DNA of 64,000 nucleotides from Microbulbifer variabilis (GCF_023716485.1 NZ_CP092418.1:2773001-2837000), one strand, 5' to 3'; positions 1-9,796 are shown, numbered from the stretch's first letter. Numbers and translations: made by a program. Notes: a model not told the origin generated them from the sequence alone.

Positions 1-1
1 T

Positions 2-1831
2 AAATACGGCAATAAAAAACAGTTAAAGCAATTGAAAGCCAAGTTAGCGAATTACCCTCTAGTGCCCTATCTCGACTACTGGGCAATCGGAAAAAAATTA
101 CGCCAATTACCTCTAAAAGATATTGATCGCTTTCTCGCTGAGAACCAGGGAACAGCGGTGGGTGACTGGATGCGTATTAGGTTACTCAGAGAGCTGGGGC
201 AACAGAGACAATTTCAGACCTACCTAAAATACTTTCAACCTGAGAAACACAAGCGCGCGGCACTGCGTTGCTATTATGCCGACGCACTATTTCGCCATGG
301 CAGCAAAGACAATGCCGATCAAGTAACCACCGAGCTCTGGCTGGTTGGGCACTCACAAGTAGAGGAGTGTGACCCAGTTTTTGCCCGCTGGAAGCGCAAT
401 GGCGGCCTAACCCAGGAAAAGATTTGGTCCCGCCATTTACTCGCCCTAGAAGAGGATAACCTAGAACTCGCTTCCTATATCGCCAGGAAAATGGACAAAC
501 CCTTCCAACAAAGAGCAGCCCTGCTACGGGAGGTACACAAATCACCCAAGCTTCTTCTCAATTACCCTCGCTTCTTACAGTCACCGGAGCATCACAGGGA
601 AATTATTCTGCATGGATTGCATCGATTAGCTAGGGAAGATGCAGCCGTCGCTGAACAGGCATGGCAGCGCTATAGTGCCAGCCTCCTGTTTAACGATAAG
701 GAGCAAGCCAATATGCTCCGCCATCTGGCTCGGCAATTTGCGCGTCAAGACGATACCCAGGGACTGCTACAACTGACCAAGAATCACACAATGGATGATG
801 GATATTCCATTGAATGGCTGGCGCGACAATCCCTTCGAGAGCTCGACTGGGAGCAGGTTGCCTTTTGGATTGATCGCCTGCCACTCGAACGGCAACAGCG
901 AGATCGCTGGCTCTACTGGAAAGCCCGCTCACTGGAAGAACTTTATGGCAAGGCACAGTCTGGCGCAGCCTCCCTTCTCTATCGAAAAGCTGCACGGGAA
1001 CGCAGTTACTACGGCTTCCTTGCTGCCGATACCCTCGGACAAAATTACAGCTTTGTAGATCGTCCCGCACCAATCACGCCAATTCAAGTGCAGCAGATGG
1101 CCCAGCACACCGGCTTACAAAGGGCACGTGAATTGCAGGCTATTGGTGAACTATTCCATGCTCGGCGTGAGTGGAGCTACGCTACTCGGGAAATGGATCA
1201 CGAGGAGCTATTAGCCGCGGGCAAAGTGGCAAGCGCATGGGGTTGGTATCACAAATCCATTCAGTCTGTTCTTGCGGCAGACTACCTGGATGATCTGGAA
1301 CTCCGCTTCCCCCTGGCCTTTGCCGATATTGTAGAAAGTGTAAGTGAGCAGGTTGGACGGCAGAGCACGCCTCTAGAGCCCTATATGATTTACGCAGTTG
1401 CCCGCCAGGAAAGCCACTTCAGCCACGACGCCAAATCACGGTCTGGCGCATTGGGCCTAATGCAATTGCTACCCTCTACCGCACGCGCAACGGCAAAGCG
1501 CGCCGGTGTACGCTATCGGCGCAGCTGGGATCTACTAAGCCCCAAAACTAATATTGCCCTTGGCAGCTTTTACCTGAGCACCCTGTTAAATCGATTCGAT
1601 AACAATCGCTTCCTCGCCGCTGCCGCTTACAATGCGGGACCAACTCGGGTTGCCAAGTGGTTAAAGGAGACTCGTCAGCGTCTGCCACACGATGTCTGGA
1701 TCGAGACGATTCCCTATAGTGAAACAAGGAATTATGTACAGAATGTACTCGCTTATACGGTAATTTATGCCTATCGAAGCGGCACCAAGCTACAACTTCT
1801 CAAGGCGCATGAGGCAGGGAATAAACTTTAA
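2..1831 (+). CDS. slt: Soluble lytic murein transglycosylase (Slt70-like), 5' end outside window
   Basis: Periplasmic enzyme that cleaves the MurNAc-GlcNAc bond of peptidoglycan and leaves 1,6-anhydro ends. The frame is open to the left edge and codons before the first TTG (32) still read as Slt-like protein, so the signal peptide and first residues lie outside the window. The first ~420 visible residues are helix-rich, as in the Slt70 superhelical ring. The C-terminal SLT domain carries ARQESHF (catalytic Glu near residue 460 counted from position 32), GALGLMQLLPSTA and AAAYNAGP. It ends in TAA; the next gene is convergent. The domain assignment is secure; only the N-terminus is unknown. Confidence 0.92.
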   Translation, partial: KYGNKKQLKQLKAKLANYPLVPYLDYWAIGKKLRQLPLKDIDRFLAENQGTAVGDWMRIRLLRELGQQRQFQTYLKYFQPEKHKRAALRCYYADALFRHGSKDNADQVTTELWLVGHSQVEECDPVFARWKRNGGLTQEKIWSRHLLALEEDNLELASYIARKMDKPFQQRAALLREVHKSPKLLLNYPRFLQSPEHHREIILHGLHRLAREDAAVAEQAWQRYSASLLFNDKEQANMLRHLARQFARQDDTQGLLQLTKNHTMDDGYSIEWLARQSLRELDWEQVAFWIDRLPLERQQRDRWLYWKARSLEELYGKAQSGAASLLYRKAARERSYYGFLAADTLGQNYSFVDRPAPITPIQVQQMAQHTGLQRARELQAIGELFHARREWSYATREMDHEELLAAGKVASAWGWYHKSIQSVLAADYLDDLELRFPLAFADIVESVSEQVGRQSTPLEPYMIYAVARQESHFSHDAKSRSGALGLMQLLPSTARATAKRAGVRYRRSWDLLSPKTNIALGSFYLSTLLNRFDNNRFLAAAAYNAGPTRVAKWLKETRQRLPHDVWIETIPYSETRNYVQNVLAYTVIYAYRSGTKLQLLKAHEAGNKL

Positions 1832-1960
1832 GGTGTCTCAGAATAACCTTACAAACCTCTGCCCTAACTTTGATACCGTTTGATAGGAATAGAGCCCCCC
1901 TTGGGAACCCGAGTCACTGGGGCTTAAGGTGGGAGTTATCTCCCAATAAATGACGGGCGC

Positions 1961-2218
1961 CTAACCAATTCGTTTGGCCAACCAAGCTTGCAGCTGCGAT
2001 TGCTGAAAGGGCCATGCATAAGTGTCTTCAGGATCACCGAGCCCCACCACGGGTATCAAAAGACTAAAGCGCTCGAATAAATTGTCATCATCGGCAATAT
2101 CTACCTCCCTTAAACGCAACCCAAACTGCTCGAGCAGGGGCCATATTTCCAGCTTGGCCTTTTCGCACAGGCTGCATCCAAGGGTGGTATAGAGCAGCAA
2201 TTCACGGGGCGAACTCAT
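1961..2218 (-). CDS. Glutaredoxin-like protein (DUF836 family)
   Basis: Small cytoplasmic thioredoxin-fold protein of 85 residues. A CSLC (CxxC) motif at residues 15-18 follows a short beta strand (ELLLYTTLGC), and a cis-Pro-type segment (LLIPVVGLG) comes later, as in the glutaredoxin-like DUF836 family. The physiological target is unknown. The start overlaps the stop of the upstream FHA gene by four bases (ATGA), so the two are probably translationally coupled. Its link to FHA signalling is only positional. Family call is confident; function is inferred. Confidence 0.85.
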   Translation of the reverse strand: MSSPRELLLYTTLGCSLCEKAKLEIWPLLEQFGLRLREVDIADDDNLFERFSLLIPVVGLGDPEDTYAWPFQQSQLQAWLAKRIG

Positions 2219-3096
2219 GAGAACACTCCCAGGTTATTAACCCAAAAATATCCGGCAGCACCGGAAACCAATAACAGAGTCAAGCCCAAGGCTTTTATAG
2301 GGATACGTGGCTGAAGTTTTTCCTCCTGGGGCTCAGCCATACTTGGGCTCTCTTCCCGCAGCCCGGCGATAGAAGCCGAGAAGGATCTCTGAGTGACATC
2401 TTCAGCTGTCACTTCACCTGAGCCAATTTTTGGAGACTTCATAAGATGTGAAGAGATTGCAGGGCGCACTGCTGTGCGATCAAGATCATCCGCAGGGCCC
2501 ACAACAGAAAAACTCAACGAATCAAACCGCAGTTCATCGCCTCTTCGCACACGGCTTTCCGTGATCCGTCGACCATTGACGAATGTCCCGTTGGCCGAGC
2601 CGAGATCAATTGCGAACAGCAACCCTTCACGCACCTCCAACCTTGCATGGCGACGTGAAAGGTGTGACAAGGAAAAAGTGATATCGCACTCCTCGGAGCG
2701 CCCCACCACCGCGCCACCCTTCACAGGAAACACTTTCCCCGCTATCGCCTTGTGATTTGCCCGTAGCGCCCAGGCGGTATTTTTCGACTTGCTCGAATTA
2801 AGCTTTGCTACTTTGGGGTCAATAATTTGTAGTGTTCGAGTACCGATTGTTATCTGATCGTTCAGCTTGATTCGACAGGCTGATGCCATCGGCTTCCCAT
2901 TAACCAGTACATGGGAGTCTCCAGAAACATTCCCCAGGGTAAGCTGCCCCCCCTTAATCGCGATCTTTAGATGTAACTTCGCAATCGAGTCATCCGGTAT
3001 ACACAGATCACAACCCTGATCTCGCCCCACCGTTACACCGGGGGCCACCAACCAAACACTCTGGCCAGAATCGTTTACATCACAAAGTTTTAGCAT
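2215..3096 (-). CDS. FHA-domain membrane protein with two FHA modules
   Basis: Phosphothreonine-binding adaptor of 293 residues. The first FHA module (residues ~12-95) is degenerate: it keeps VGRD and a late His but lacks the usual S-R-x-H. The second (~118-200) is canonical, with VGRSEECDI, LSRRHA and GSANGTFVNG, the pThr-binding loops. A low-complexity stretch follows, then one C-terminal membrane helix (about 269-287) with almost nothing beyond it, so the FHA domains should face the cytoplasm. It is divergent from the PP2C phosphatase and Ser/Thr kinase genes, and is a likely phospho-reader of that kinase (inference). Confidence 0.9.
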   Translation of the reverse strand: MLKLCDVNDSGQSVWLVAPGVTVGRDQGCDLCIPDDSIAKLHLKIAIKGGQLTLGNVSGDSHVLVNGKPMASACRIKLNDQITIGTRTLQIIDPKVAKLNSSKSKNTAWALRANHKAIAGKVFPVKGGAVVGRSEECDITFSLSHLSRRHARLEVREGLLFAIDLGSANGTFVNGRRITESRVRRGDELRFDSLSFSVVGPADDLDRTAVRPAISSHLMKSPKIGSGEVTAEDVTQRSFSASIAGLREESPSMAEPQEEKLQPRIPIKALGLTLLLVSGAAGYFWVNNLGVFS

Positions 3097-3425
3097 TGAT
3101 CACGCTCCTCAGCCCTAAGGAGACTGAATATAGGGCAGCCTAAATAAAGGGACTGTCCCAATTAACAGTAAAACCTGAAAAAAATTTGCAGATTGAAGAT
3201 AAAACCGAGTTTAACACGGGCAATATCATTAGCGTGTGATTGGGTTTGCAGCTTACAATGGCGCAAAGGTCTAATATCCGGCTCAGGCAGGGATGACCAA
3301 TTCAGCTGCCATTGGTGTCGTTGGGTAAAGTACACTTGCAGCACCACAAGGAAAAGACGGATCTTTGCCGAATCGGCTATCACCGTCAGTAACGATGAGA
3401 AACCATAACAGGTAGTTGCACGCCA
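3097..3425. promoter_or_regulatory. Divergent intergenic region between FHA and PP2C genes
   Basis: About 330 bases separate the divergent starts of the FHA gene and the phosphatase gene, so promoters for both must lie here. By eye I see no convincing -35/-10 pair or operator palindrome. The phosphatase GTG at 3426 has only a weak ribosome-binding site. Confidence 0.35.
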
Positions 3426-4358
3426 GTGAGTGAAGCCAAAGTTCGCGAGGTATCGCGGCACAGCGAAGTAGTTCAACACACCCCAAGTGCTACACGTAGC
3501 GCTGGCGCCACTCATCCCGGCTACCGGCGAGAGCAGAATGAAGATGCCTATTGGGCTGATGAGGAAAAAGGCATTTGGGTTGTCGCCGATGGTTTGGGCG
3601 GACACCACGCCGGCGAGATTGCCAGTCAGACCGTAGTAGAAGAAATCCAACAGTGCGCGTCAACTGACCGCCACTATGAACGCGCCCTACAAAGGGCCCA
3701 CGCCCTACTGCTTGGTGATGAGCACAGCACTGCCAATATGGGCTCAACCGCAGTAGTGCTCGCCGAGGAAGGCGATTACTATCACATCTATTGGGTTGGA
3801 GATAGCCGAGCTTACCTCTGGACACCGGGCGACAAAAACGGCGAACTCAGCCAACTGACAAGTGATCACTCCTATGTTCAGATGCTGATGGATTCTGGTG
3901 CCATCAACTCAGAGGAAGCCGCAACCCATCCAAATCGCCACGTTATTACCCGATGTATCGGCGGTAGTACCAACCCCAAGCTCGAAGTTGACCGGGTATC
4001 TCATCGCTGGAGCTCAGGACAAAAACTTCTACTTTGCAGCGATGGACTCAGTTCCGAAGTACCCAATGAAAAAATAAACCGGATCATCGCTGAAAACCCC
4101 AATAACCACCAAATAGTTGAGCTTCTCATAAACGCAGCCCTTGATGCCGGTGGCAAGGACAATATCACCGTTCAAATTATCGAAGCACCAGCTATCGCCC
4201 CTCCCCCAAGCTTTTCGCAAGAATCTCACAGCAGAACTGCACAAAACGAAACTAATGGTGACAGCCAAAGTAATAGAAGCTGGCGACCACTTCTGGTCTT
4301 GCTTGCTGCTTGCGGAGCAATTGCTGCACTGGCAGGCGGAATATTCCAGCTATTTTAA
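3426..4358 (+). CDS. PP2C-family Ser/Thr protein phosphatase (PrpC/Stp1-like), membrane anchored
   Basis: Metal-dependent protein phosphatase of 310 residues. The metal-binding motifs are in order: R..QNEDAY (residues 35-42), ADGLGG (54-59), GDSRAYLW (125-132), SDGL (205-208) and GGKDN (242-246). A hydrophobic C-terminal helix (about 288-307) anchors it, placing the catalytic domain in the cytoplasm. GTG is the first start codon after an in-frame stop at 3396. The kinase gene follows 17 bases downstream on the same strand, so the pair probably forms an operon in which the phosphatase opposes the kinase. Confidence 0.93.
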   Translation: MSEAKVREVSRHSEVVQHTPSATRSAGATHPGYRREQNEDAYWADEEKGIWVVADGLGGHHAGEIASQTVVEEIQQCASTDRHYERALQRAHALLLGDEHSTANMGSTAVVLAEEGDYYHIYWVGDSRAYLWTPGDKNGELSQLTSDHSYVQMLMDSGAINSEEAATHPNRHVITRCIGGSTNPKLEVDRVSHRWSSGQKLLLCSDGLSSEVPNEKINRIIAENPNNHQIVELLINAALDAGGKDNITVQIIEAPAIAPPPSFSQESHSRTAQNETNGDSQSNRSWRPLLVLLAACGAIAALAGGIFQLF

Positions 4359-4375
4359 CGAGGCCATAGCACACC

Positions 4376-6721
4376 ATGGAGCTCGTAAAGAGTGGCAATT
4401 CTTCGCTACAAATCCCCGGCTATCGCATCCTCCGCAAAATTAACCAGGGTGGCATGTCCACGGTATACCTAGCCATTCAGCGCAGTGTCGGCCGCCAAGT
4501 GGCCCTCAAGGTAATGTCGCCGGTTCTCAATGCCGACCCAATTTTCAGTGAGCGATTTCAACGGGAAGCCAACATTGTCGGACAGCTCTCCCATCCAAAT
4601 ATCGTTGGTATCCATGATATTGGACGCTACCGCAGCCTTAACTATATCGCCATGGACTATATGGCTGGGGGCTCTGTTTCTGAAAGACTCGCCAAAGGGC
4701 CATTGGAGCCACTGGAAGCCCTCAATGTTGTACGCCAAATCGCCATGGCCTTGGACCACTCCCACAGCAAGGGGTATGTGCACAGGGACCTAAAACCAGA
4801 AAATATACTGTTTCGGGAGGATGGCTCTGCCGTATTGAGTGATTTTGGCGTGGCGCGCGCTGTTGCACATACCACAAGAATGACCAATAGCGGCATGGTG
4901 GTAGGCACACCACACTATATGAGCCCCGAGCAGGCCAGAGGTAATGCTATTGACGGCCGGGCCGATCTCTACAGCCTAGGTGTTGTCTTTTATGAAATGC
5001 TCACTGGTGCTGTCCCCTACCAAGCAGAGGAAGCGGTGGCTATTGCCATCAAGCACCTGACCGACCCCATCCCCAAGTTACCTGCTCGGCACGCGCTATA
5101 CCAGCCGATCATTGATCGCGCCCTGGCCAAAGAGCCGGCCAAACGATTTCAACGGGGCTTGGATGTCGCAGATGCAACCGATCAGATAGTTACAACCCTA
5201 GCCGGCAAGCCCAGCCAGCAAATCAGCCAGTTAAACAACGCCTCTGTCGGTGTTTCCAGTCTAGCCCGTGCACTTTTTCTCACTCTTTTAAGCAGCCTCC
5301 GGGATCGCTTTATTAAAGGCTGGCAGGTGAGACTGGAAAACCCCCAGCAAGTGGACTCCGTACGCAAAGATCAGGATACCCTGGTGCGTTTACGACAGCT
5401 GGTCAGTGAACCAACAAAGCACAGGCGCCCATGGGCACTAACCGCCATCACCGCCATTACGCTACTCTTTGGCTGGAGCGTTCATAGCACTTTCAGTGGT
5501 AAGGAAACTTGGCTTAGCCAGATCACTTTTTCCGACAGCGCAAGACGCCATACCTCCGATACTACGCCCAGCACGCCCAGCGCCGATCGCTCTGAAGAAG
5601 TACAAGTCAGAGATGTAGAGAAGCCTCCAGTTAAAGATCTGGTACAGACACAAGGGCAGGAGATCTCTCAAGGTGATTCCGTAAACAACCAATCCCCGGA
5701 AAATTCACTATCGGGCAATCTACCCACCCAAAACTCGGCTGTGCTTTCACAGGAGGAGCCAAACTCAGTACCAAAGTTTGCATTTACGGTCAAAACTGAG
5801 CCCGAAGATGCCCGCGTGCGTATTATGAATATAAGTCCGCGCTATGCACCGGGTATTCAACTAGAGCCCGGGCGATACGATGTAGAGGTCAGCAAACCCG
5901 GCTATGACCGCTATCGTAATTGGATCATTATTGAGGATCAGAACCACCAGCTTTCGGTAAAGCTACAAAAAGCCTATTTTGCCGGAAAGAAAATACGCTC
6001 CAAGCTCTCCTCCGGCGGTCAGGGCCCTCAGATGATCGTAGTAGGCTCGGGAGAATTTATGATGGGCAGCAATAAGCGCAGTAATAGCCGCCCCGAGCAC
6101 CAAGTAAAAATTCCCAAACCGTTTGCCATTTCAACTCAAGAAATCACTTTTGAGGATTATGACCGCTTTGCTCTCGCCACAGGCATTAATCAACCCAGTG
6201 ACTCAGGCTGGGGCCGAGGGAGGCGACCGGTCACCAATATTACCTGGTGGGATGCACAAAAATATGTTGAGTGGCTTTCAAAGCAAACGGGGCAAAAATA
6301 TCGTTTACCCAGCGAGGCCGAGTGGGAATATGCAGCCCGCGCAGGAACTGACCAAACTTTCTGGTGGAAAAGCAGCGATGCAAGGGGAAAAGCCAATTGC
6401 AGGCGCGGATGTGACAGTGAATTTAACAGCCTCTTTATCACGAAAACCGGACCGGTAGCGAATTACCAAGCCAACCCTTTTGGACTATACGATACGGCCG
6501 GCAATGCGGCAGAGTGGGTGCAAGACTGTTACCAACCCGGTTATGATAAAAACCACAACACATCTGCACCACTGAAAATCAAAAACTGTCAGTTACGCAG
6601 CGTTCGCGGTGGCTCAATGCGGGACCCATCTAGCAGAATTGGGGCAGATTATCGCAAGGGCCTCAATGAAAATAGTCGTGCAAAGGATGTAGGAATGCGG
6701 ATTGTTATGGAACTTTATTGA
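4376..6721 (+). CDS. Transmembrane Ser/Thr kinase with periplasmic PEGA and FGE-sulfatase-like domains
   Basis: Hanks-type kinase of 781 residues. The kinase domain spans about 16-270: glycine loop GGMSTVY (25-31), Lys45 in ALKVM, HRDLKPEN (136-143), DFG (156-158) and a GTPHYMSPEQA activation segment. A membrane helix at about 353-370 leads to a Ser/Pro/Gln-rich linker, a PEGA-like domain (466-532) and a formylglycine-generating-enzyme-like domain (550-780) with LPSEAEWEYAARAG and GLYDTAGNAAEWVQD. The Cys pair used by true FGE enzymes is replaced near VRGGSMRDPSSR, so it is more likely a binding or sensor domain. ATG follows the phosphatase by 17 bases. Confidence 0.92.
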   Translation: MELVKSGNSSLQIPGYRILRKINQGGMSTVYLAIQRSVGRQVALKVMSPVLNADPIFSERFQREANIVGQLSHPNIVGIHDIGRYRSLNYIAMDYMAGGSVSERLAKGPLEPLEALNVVRQIAMALDHSHSKGYVHRDLKPENILFREDGSAVLSDFGVARAVAHTTRMTNSGMVVGTPHYMSPEQARGNAIDGRADLYSLGVVFYEMLTGAVPYQAEEAVAIAIKHLTDPIPKLPARHALYQPIIDRALAKEPAKRFQRGLDVADATDQIVTTLAGKPSQQISQLNNASVGVSSLARALFLTLLSSLRDRFIKGWQVRLENPQQVDSVRKDQDTLVRLRQLVSEPTKHRRPWALTAITAITLLFGWSVHSTFSGKETWLSQITFSDSARRHTSDTTPSTPSADRSEEVQVRDVEKPPVKDLVQTQGQEISQGDSVNNQSPENSLSGNLPTQNSAVLSQEEPNSVPKFAFTVKTEPEDARVRIMNISPRYAPGIQLEPGRYDVEVSKPGYDRYRNWIIIEDQNHQLSVKLQKAYFAGKKIRSKLSSGGQGPQMIVVGSGEFMMGSNKRSNSRPEHQVKIPKPFAISTQEITFEDYDRFALATGINQPSDSGWGRGRRPVTNITWWDAQKYVEWLSKQTGQKYRLPSEAEWEYAARAGTDQTFWWKSSDARGKANCRRGCDSEFNSLFITKTGPVANYQANPFGLYDTAGNAAEWVQDCYQPGYDKNHNTSAPLKIKNCQLRSVRGGSMRDPSSRIGADYRKGLNENSRAKDVGMRIVMELY

Positions 6722-6922
6722 CCAACCCCAGGCTACTTTCGAAGCAAAAAATAACCCTGATTTTCATTGAGCCTCTGCCAATGGCTTTTGATTTACACCA
6801 GCTAAATAGTGATACAGAAATTCTTTATAATCTAACCCAATGACTGCCAGCAGCGGCAACACTTCCCTGTGCCGCATTAACTCACCGCATCATTCAGACC
6901 CTAGGCTAGCAGCCAACTCCCA

Positions 6923-9121
6923 CTACTTAGCCCGAACTTCCCAAACGTTGTGGATTTTAGGGTTGCGTTGAAAATCCTTATCCAACAACTGTAAAGGCTG
7001 CACAGCAAAGGCATCTGTAATCGCCACATCCATTTTAAAACTGCGCAAATTATTGGAAAAAATCAGAGTGCCCCCCGGGGCCAATAATGCCATGCATTGG
7101 CTGATCAGCTTGGCGTGGTCGCGCTGAATATCCAGCACTCCGCGCATTTTGGCCGAATTGGAAAAGCTCGGGGGATCGAGGAAGATCAGGTCGTAATGGC
7201 CTTTGCGATTTTGTTGGGCCGATGCCAACCACTGCAGGCAATCAGCTTCCACCAGCTGGTGCTTATAAGGATCCATACCATTTGCACGGAAGTTTCGCGC
7301 AGCCCAGGATTGATAGGTTTTGGACATATCCACACTGGTACTTTGTACGCTGCCACCCAAAGCAGCTTGTACAGTGGCTGTTGCGGTATAGCAAAACAGG
7401 TTGAGAAATTTCTTCCCAGAGGATATCTCGCGCAGGTGCTTTCTCACCGGGCGATGATCTAGGAACAGCCCTGTATCCAAGTAGCGCCATAAATCCACTT
7501 CCAGCTCAGCGCCGTACTCCTGCACCTGCAAGCTAGCCCTTTCGTCAACCTGTTTTTGATACTGGCCAGCACCCTTTTGGCCACCTTTATGGCTGTGGCG
7601 GCGACGCTCCTTGATACTAATTTTCCCTCTAGGCAGCTCCAATACGGATTGCACGGCTCTCAACAGATCCCTTAACCGATTGCGCGCCTTACCCTCATCA
7701 ATACTGGCCGGCGGGCGGTACTCCTGGAGGTGAGCGTAGAGCTCCCCTTCTAAGGTGCGATATAAATCTACTGCAGCGGCGTACTCCGGTAAGTCAGCAT
7801 CGTAGAGCCTATAACAGTCAATGCCGTTTCTGGATGCCCACTTGCCTGTTGTGCGCAAATTTTTGCGCAATCGATTGGCCACCATTTCAGCTTCTGGGGA
7901 AAGCTTGCGTTCCTTGAGTGCGCTCTCAGCCTGCCCCCCCTGTTCGCGCACCTGAAACAACAACAACTGACTGGGGATTGAGCCGTTATACAACTGGTAG
8001 TGCTTGTGAGAGCGTAGCCCGGTGGAATATCCCAACTCAGGGTTGCCGGTAAAAATTCCCACCTGCCAACCGGGAAACTCCGCCTTTAACTGCTTACCCA
8101 ACTCGGCGTAGGTTTCTCGCAGAGCCTCCTGCTCACCAAGGCGTTCACCATAGGGGGGGTTGGTCAATACCAAACCAGTATTGATCTCCCGATGACTCGG
8201 AACCTTGAATGCGGCGACCGGCCGGCAACTCACCCGCACTTGGCGCTCCAATCCCGCCCTATCAATATTGGCTTCGGCAGCAAATAGCACCCTAGCATCG
8301 GCATCATAACCGCGAATTTCCGGCAAAGGCTTCCCCAAACCGGCAACGCGACGCTGCAGAGCCTCTTCACGAAGCTCATTCCAAATGTCGCTCTGATGGT
8401 TGAGCCAGCGCTCAAAACCAAAACTCTCACGGAAGAGACCCGGAGCAATATCAGCAGCCATCATGGCCGCTTCAATCAAAATAGTGCCCGAACCACACAT
8501 TGGATCCAGCAGAGCCCCGCCCTCAGCCGCAATCTGCGGCCAACGAGCGCGCAATAATAGGGCTGCAGCCAGGTTTTCCTTGAGGGGGGCAGCACCGATA
8601 TGCGTTCGGTAGCCCCTTTTATGCAAGCTATCCCCACTGAGATCTATGGCAATATCCAGCCTGTCCCGCTGCAGTCGCAAAGCCACAGTCAGGTCGGGAT
8701 TGTGCTTATCAATACTCGGTCTCGCCCCGGTTTTATCACGCAAGCGATCAACGATGGCATCTTTTGTTTTTTGGGCTCCGAACTGACTATTACGGATTTC
8801 CCGATTTGTCCCCGAAAACTGCAACCACAGTTTGCCCGAAGGGCCAATATGCTCCTCCCACGGCTGTGCAGCCACCGCCCGGTAGAGGTCTTCAGCATCA
8901 CCGATGCGAACCTGATCGAGTTGCAGCAAAATCCGGTTTGCCAGGCGACTCCACAGACAGCAACGATAAGCAAGCTTCAAGGAGCCTGCAAAATGTATGG
9001 CCGCAGGCTGCTCCCGAAGGACCTTAGCCCCCAGAGACCCAAGCTCTACAGCAAGTAAGCTTTCCAATCCTTTCGGACATGTCGCAGTAAACTTAAATTC
9101 TTCTATACGTGAGTCGATCAA
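6923..9121 (-). CDS. rlmL: Bifunctional 23S rRNA methyltransferase RlmKL (G2445 N2 and G2069 N7)
   Basis: Cytoplasmic fusion of two rRNA methyltransferases, 732 residues, close to the E. coli length. An N-terminal THUMP region (~50-165) precedes a first methyltransferase with the SAM motif LLDPMCGSGTILIEAA (204-219) and catalytic NPPYGERLG (321-329). A second methyltransferase carries FLDPPSFSNSAK (about 647-658). It acts on the large-subunit rRNA. The start used is TTG at 9121 with no strong ribosome-binding site; the frame stays open upstream, so an earlier ATT-type start cannot be excluded. It is a single gene with no obvious operon partner. Confidence 0.95.
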   Translation of the reverse strand: MIDSRIEEFKFTATCPKGLESLLAVELGSLGAKVLREQPAAIHFAGSLKLAYRCCLWSRLANRILLQLDQVRIGDAEDLYRAVAAQPWEEHIGPSGKLWLQFSGTNREIRNSQFGAQKTKDAIVDRLRDKTGARPSIDKHNPDLTVALRLQRDRLDIAIDLSGDSLHKRGYRTHIGAAPLKENLAAALLLRARWPQIAAEGGALLDPMCGSGTILIEAAMMAADIAPGLFRESFGFERWLNHQSDIWNELREEALQRRVAGLGKPLPEIRGYDADARVLFAAEANIDRAGLERQVRVSCRPVAAFKVPSHREINTGLVLTNPPYGERLGEQEALRETYAELGKQLKAEFPGWQVGIFTGNPELGYSTGLRSHKHYQLYNGSIPSQLLLFQVREQGGQAESALKERKLSPEAEMVANRLRKNLRTTGKWASRNGIDCYRLYDADLPEYAAAVDLYRTLEGELYAHLQEYRPPASIDEGKARNRLRDLLRAVQSVLELPRGKISIKERRRHSHKGGQKGAGQYQKQVDERASLQVQEYGAELEVDLWRYLDTGLFLDHRPVRKHLREISSGKKFLNLFCYTATATVQAALGGSVQSTSVDMSKTYQSWAARNFRANGMDPYKHQLVEADCLQWLASAQQNRKGHYDLIFLDPPSFSNSAKMRGVLDIQRDHAKLISQCMALLAPGGTLIFSNNLRSFKMDVAITDAFAVQPLQLLDKDFQRNPKIHNVWEVRAK

Positions 9122-9544
9122 AACTTTTACTCGATAACCCCTAGCATCAGGGGGATAAATATGGCGCCCCTTGGCGCAAATTAGATTTTCAAGAGCCTGG
9201 TTGACATACCCAGAGGTCAGTATTCCCCTCTACAGGCCAGATTTTCTGGCGCGATTATCCCACTTTGTAGCAGCGGAGCCTATGTAGTCGGGATATCTTG
9301 CTAGTGTCTACACAGTCACCCCGACTTTTAAATGCTTCTCTGTAGATATCTTGAGAGCGACACCCAACCATTTTCCGATTTTGCTGTCTCCACCATATTC
9401 TTGCTATGTGGGAAGCGATAGGAGTCACACAACTGCCCGCGCAAAAGTTTCGCTAAGCTTTAATTGTCGATGCAACAAAACCGTAATAAGCATCCAACGG
9501 ACTGCGCCGCAGTTCGTAAATCTACAAGCAGAGGTGCCGTATAG
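9122..9544. other. Intergenic region between rlmKL and rmf
   Basis: About 420 bases between divergent genes. A TTGACA hexamer occurs at 9201-9206 but no well-spaced -10 follows it. I see no other gene or RNA structure here; the promoters of rlmKL and rmf must lie in it. Confidence 0.3.
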
Positions 9545-9796
9545 ATGAAACGCCAAAAACGCAATCACGCCGAAAGGGCTTTCTACAAAGGGTATTTGGC
9601 AGCCCTGAACAATAAGTCTATAGATAGCTGTCCCTTTGTCGAAAATGACCCACACCAGGAGTGGGTAAACGGCTGGCGTGAAGGGCGGGAAGATTACTGG
9701 AATGGCTTTGACAGGACTACCAAGGCGCAAAAACTGGAAATCTATGGCGCCATTTCCACCGATATTCAATATCCAGACGGCTGGAGTACTATTTAG
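9545..9796 (+). CDS. rmf: Ribosome modulation factor
   Basis: Small basic stationary-phase protein that dimerises 70S ribosomes into inactive 100S particles. It begins MKRQKRNHAERAFYKGY and carries CPF and a W..GWREGR region, which align with E. coli RMF. At 83 residues it is longer than the E. coli 55, with a C-terminal tail after WNGF. A stem-loop lies just downstream, so it is probably monocistronic. In relatives expression depends on growth rate and ppGpp; no such site was identified here. Confidence 0.93.
   Translation: MKRQKRNHAERAFYKGYLAALNNKSIDSCPFVENDPHQEWVNGWREGREDYWNGFDRTTKAQKLEIYGAISTDIQYPDGWSTI

Noticed and set aside
186..545. Open frames antisense to the lytic transglycosylase, and similar frames over gdh (12168-12686), rlmKL and batB
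   Set aside because: They lie opposite strongly conserved genes, lack ribosome-binding sites and show no family resemblance.
1930..1945. TGGGAG-TTAT-CTCCCA as a terminator between the transglycosylase and glutaredoxin genes
   Set aside because: Short stem without a T run on either strand, so not convincing.
9201..9206. TTGACA as a sigma-70 -35 box for rmf
   Set aside because: No -10-like hexamer at 16-18 bases spacing, and it lies more than 300 bases from rmf.
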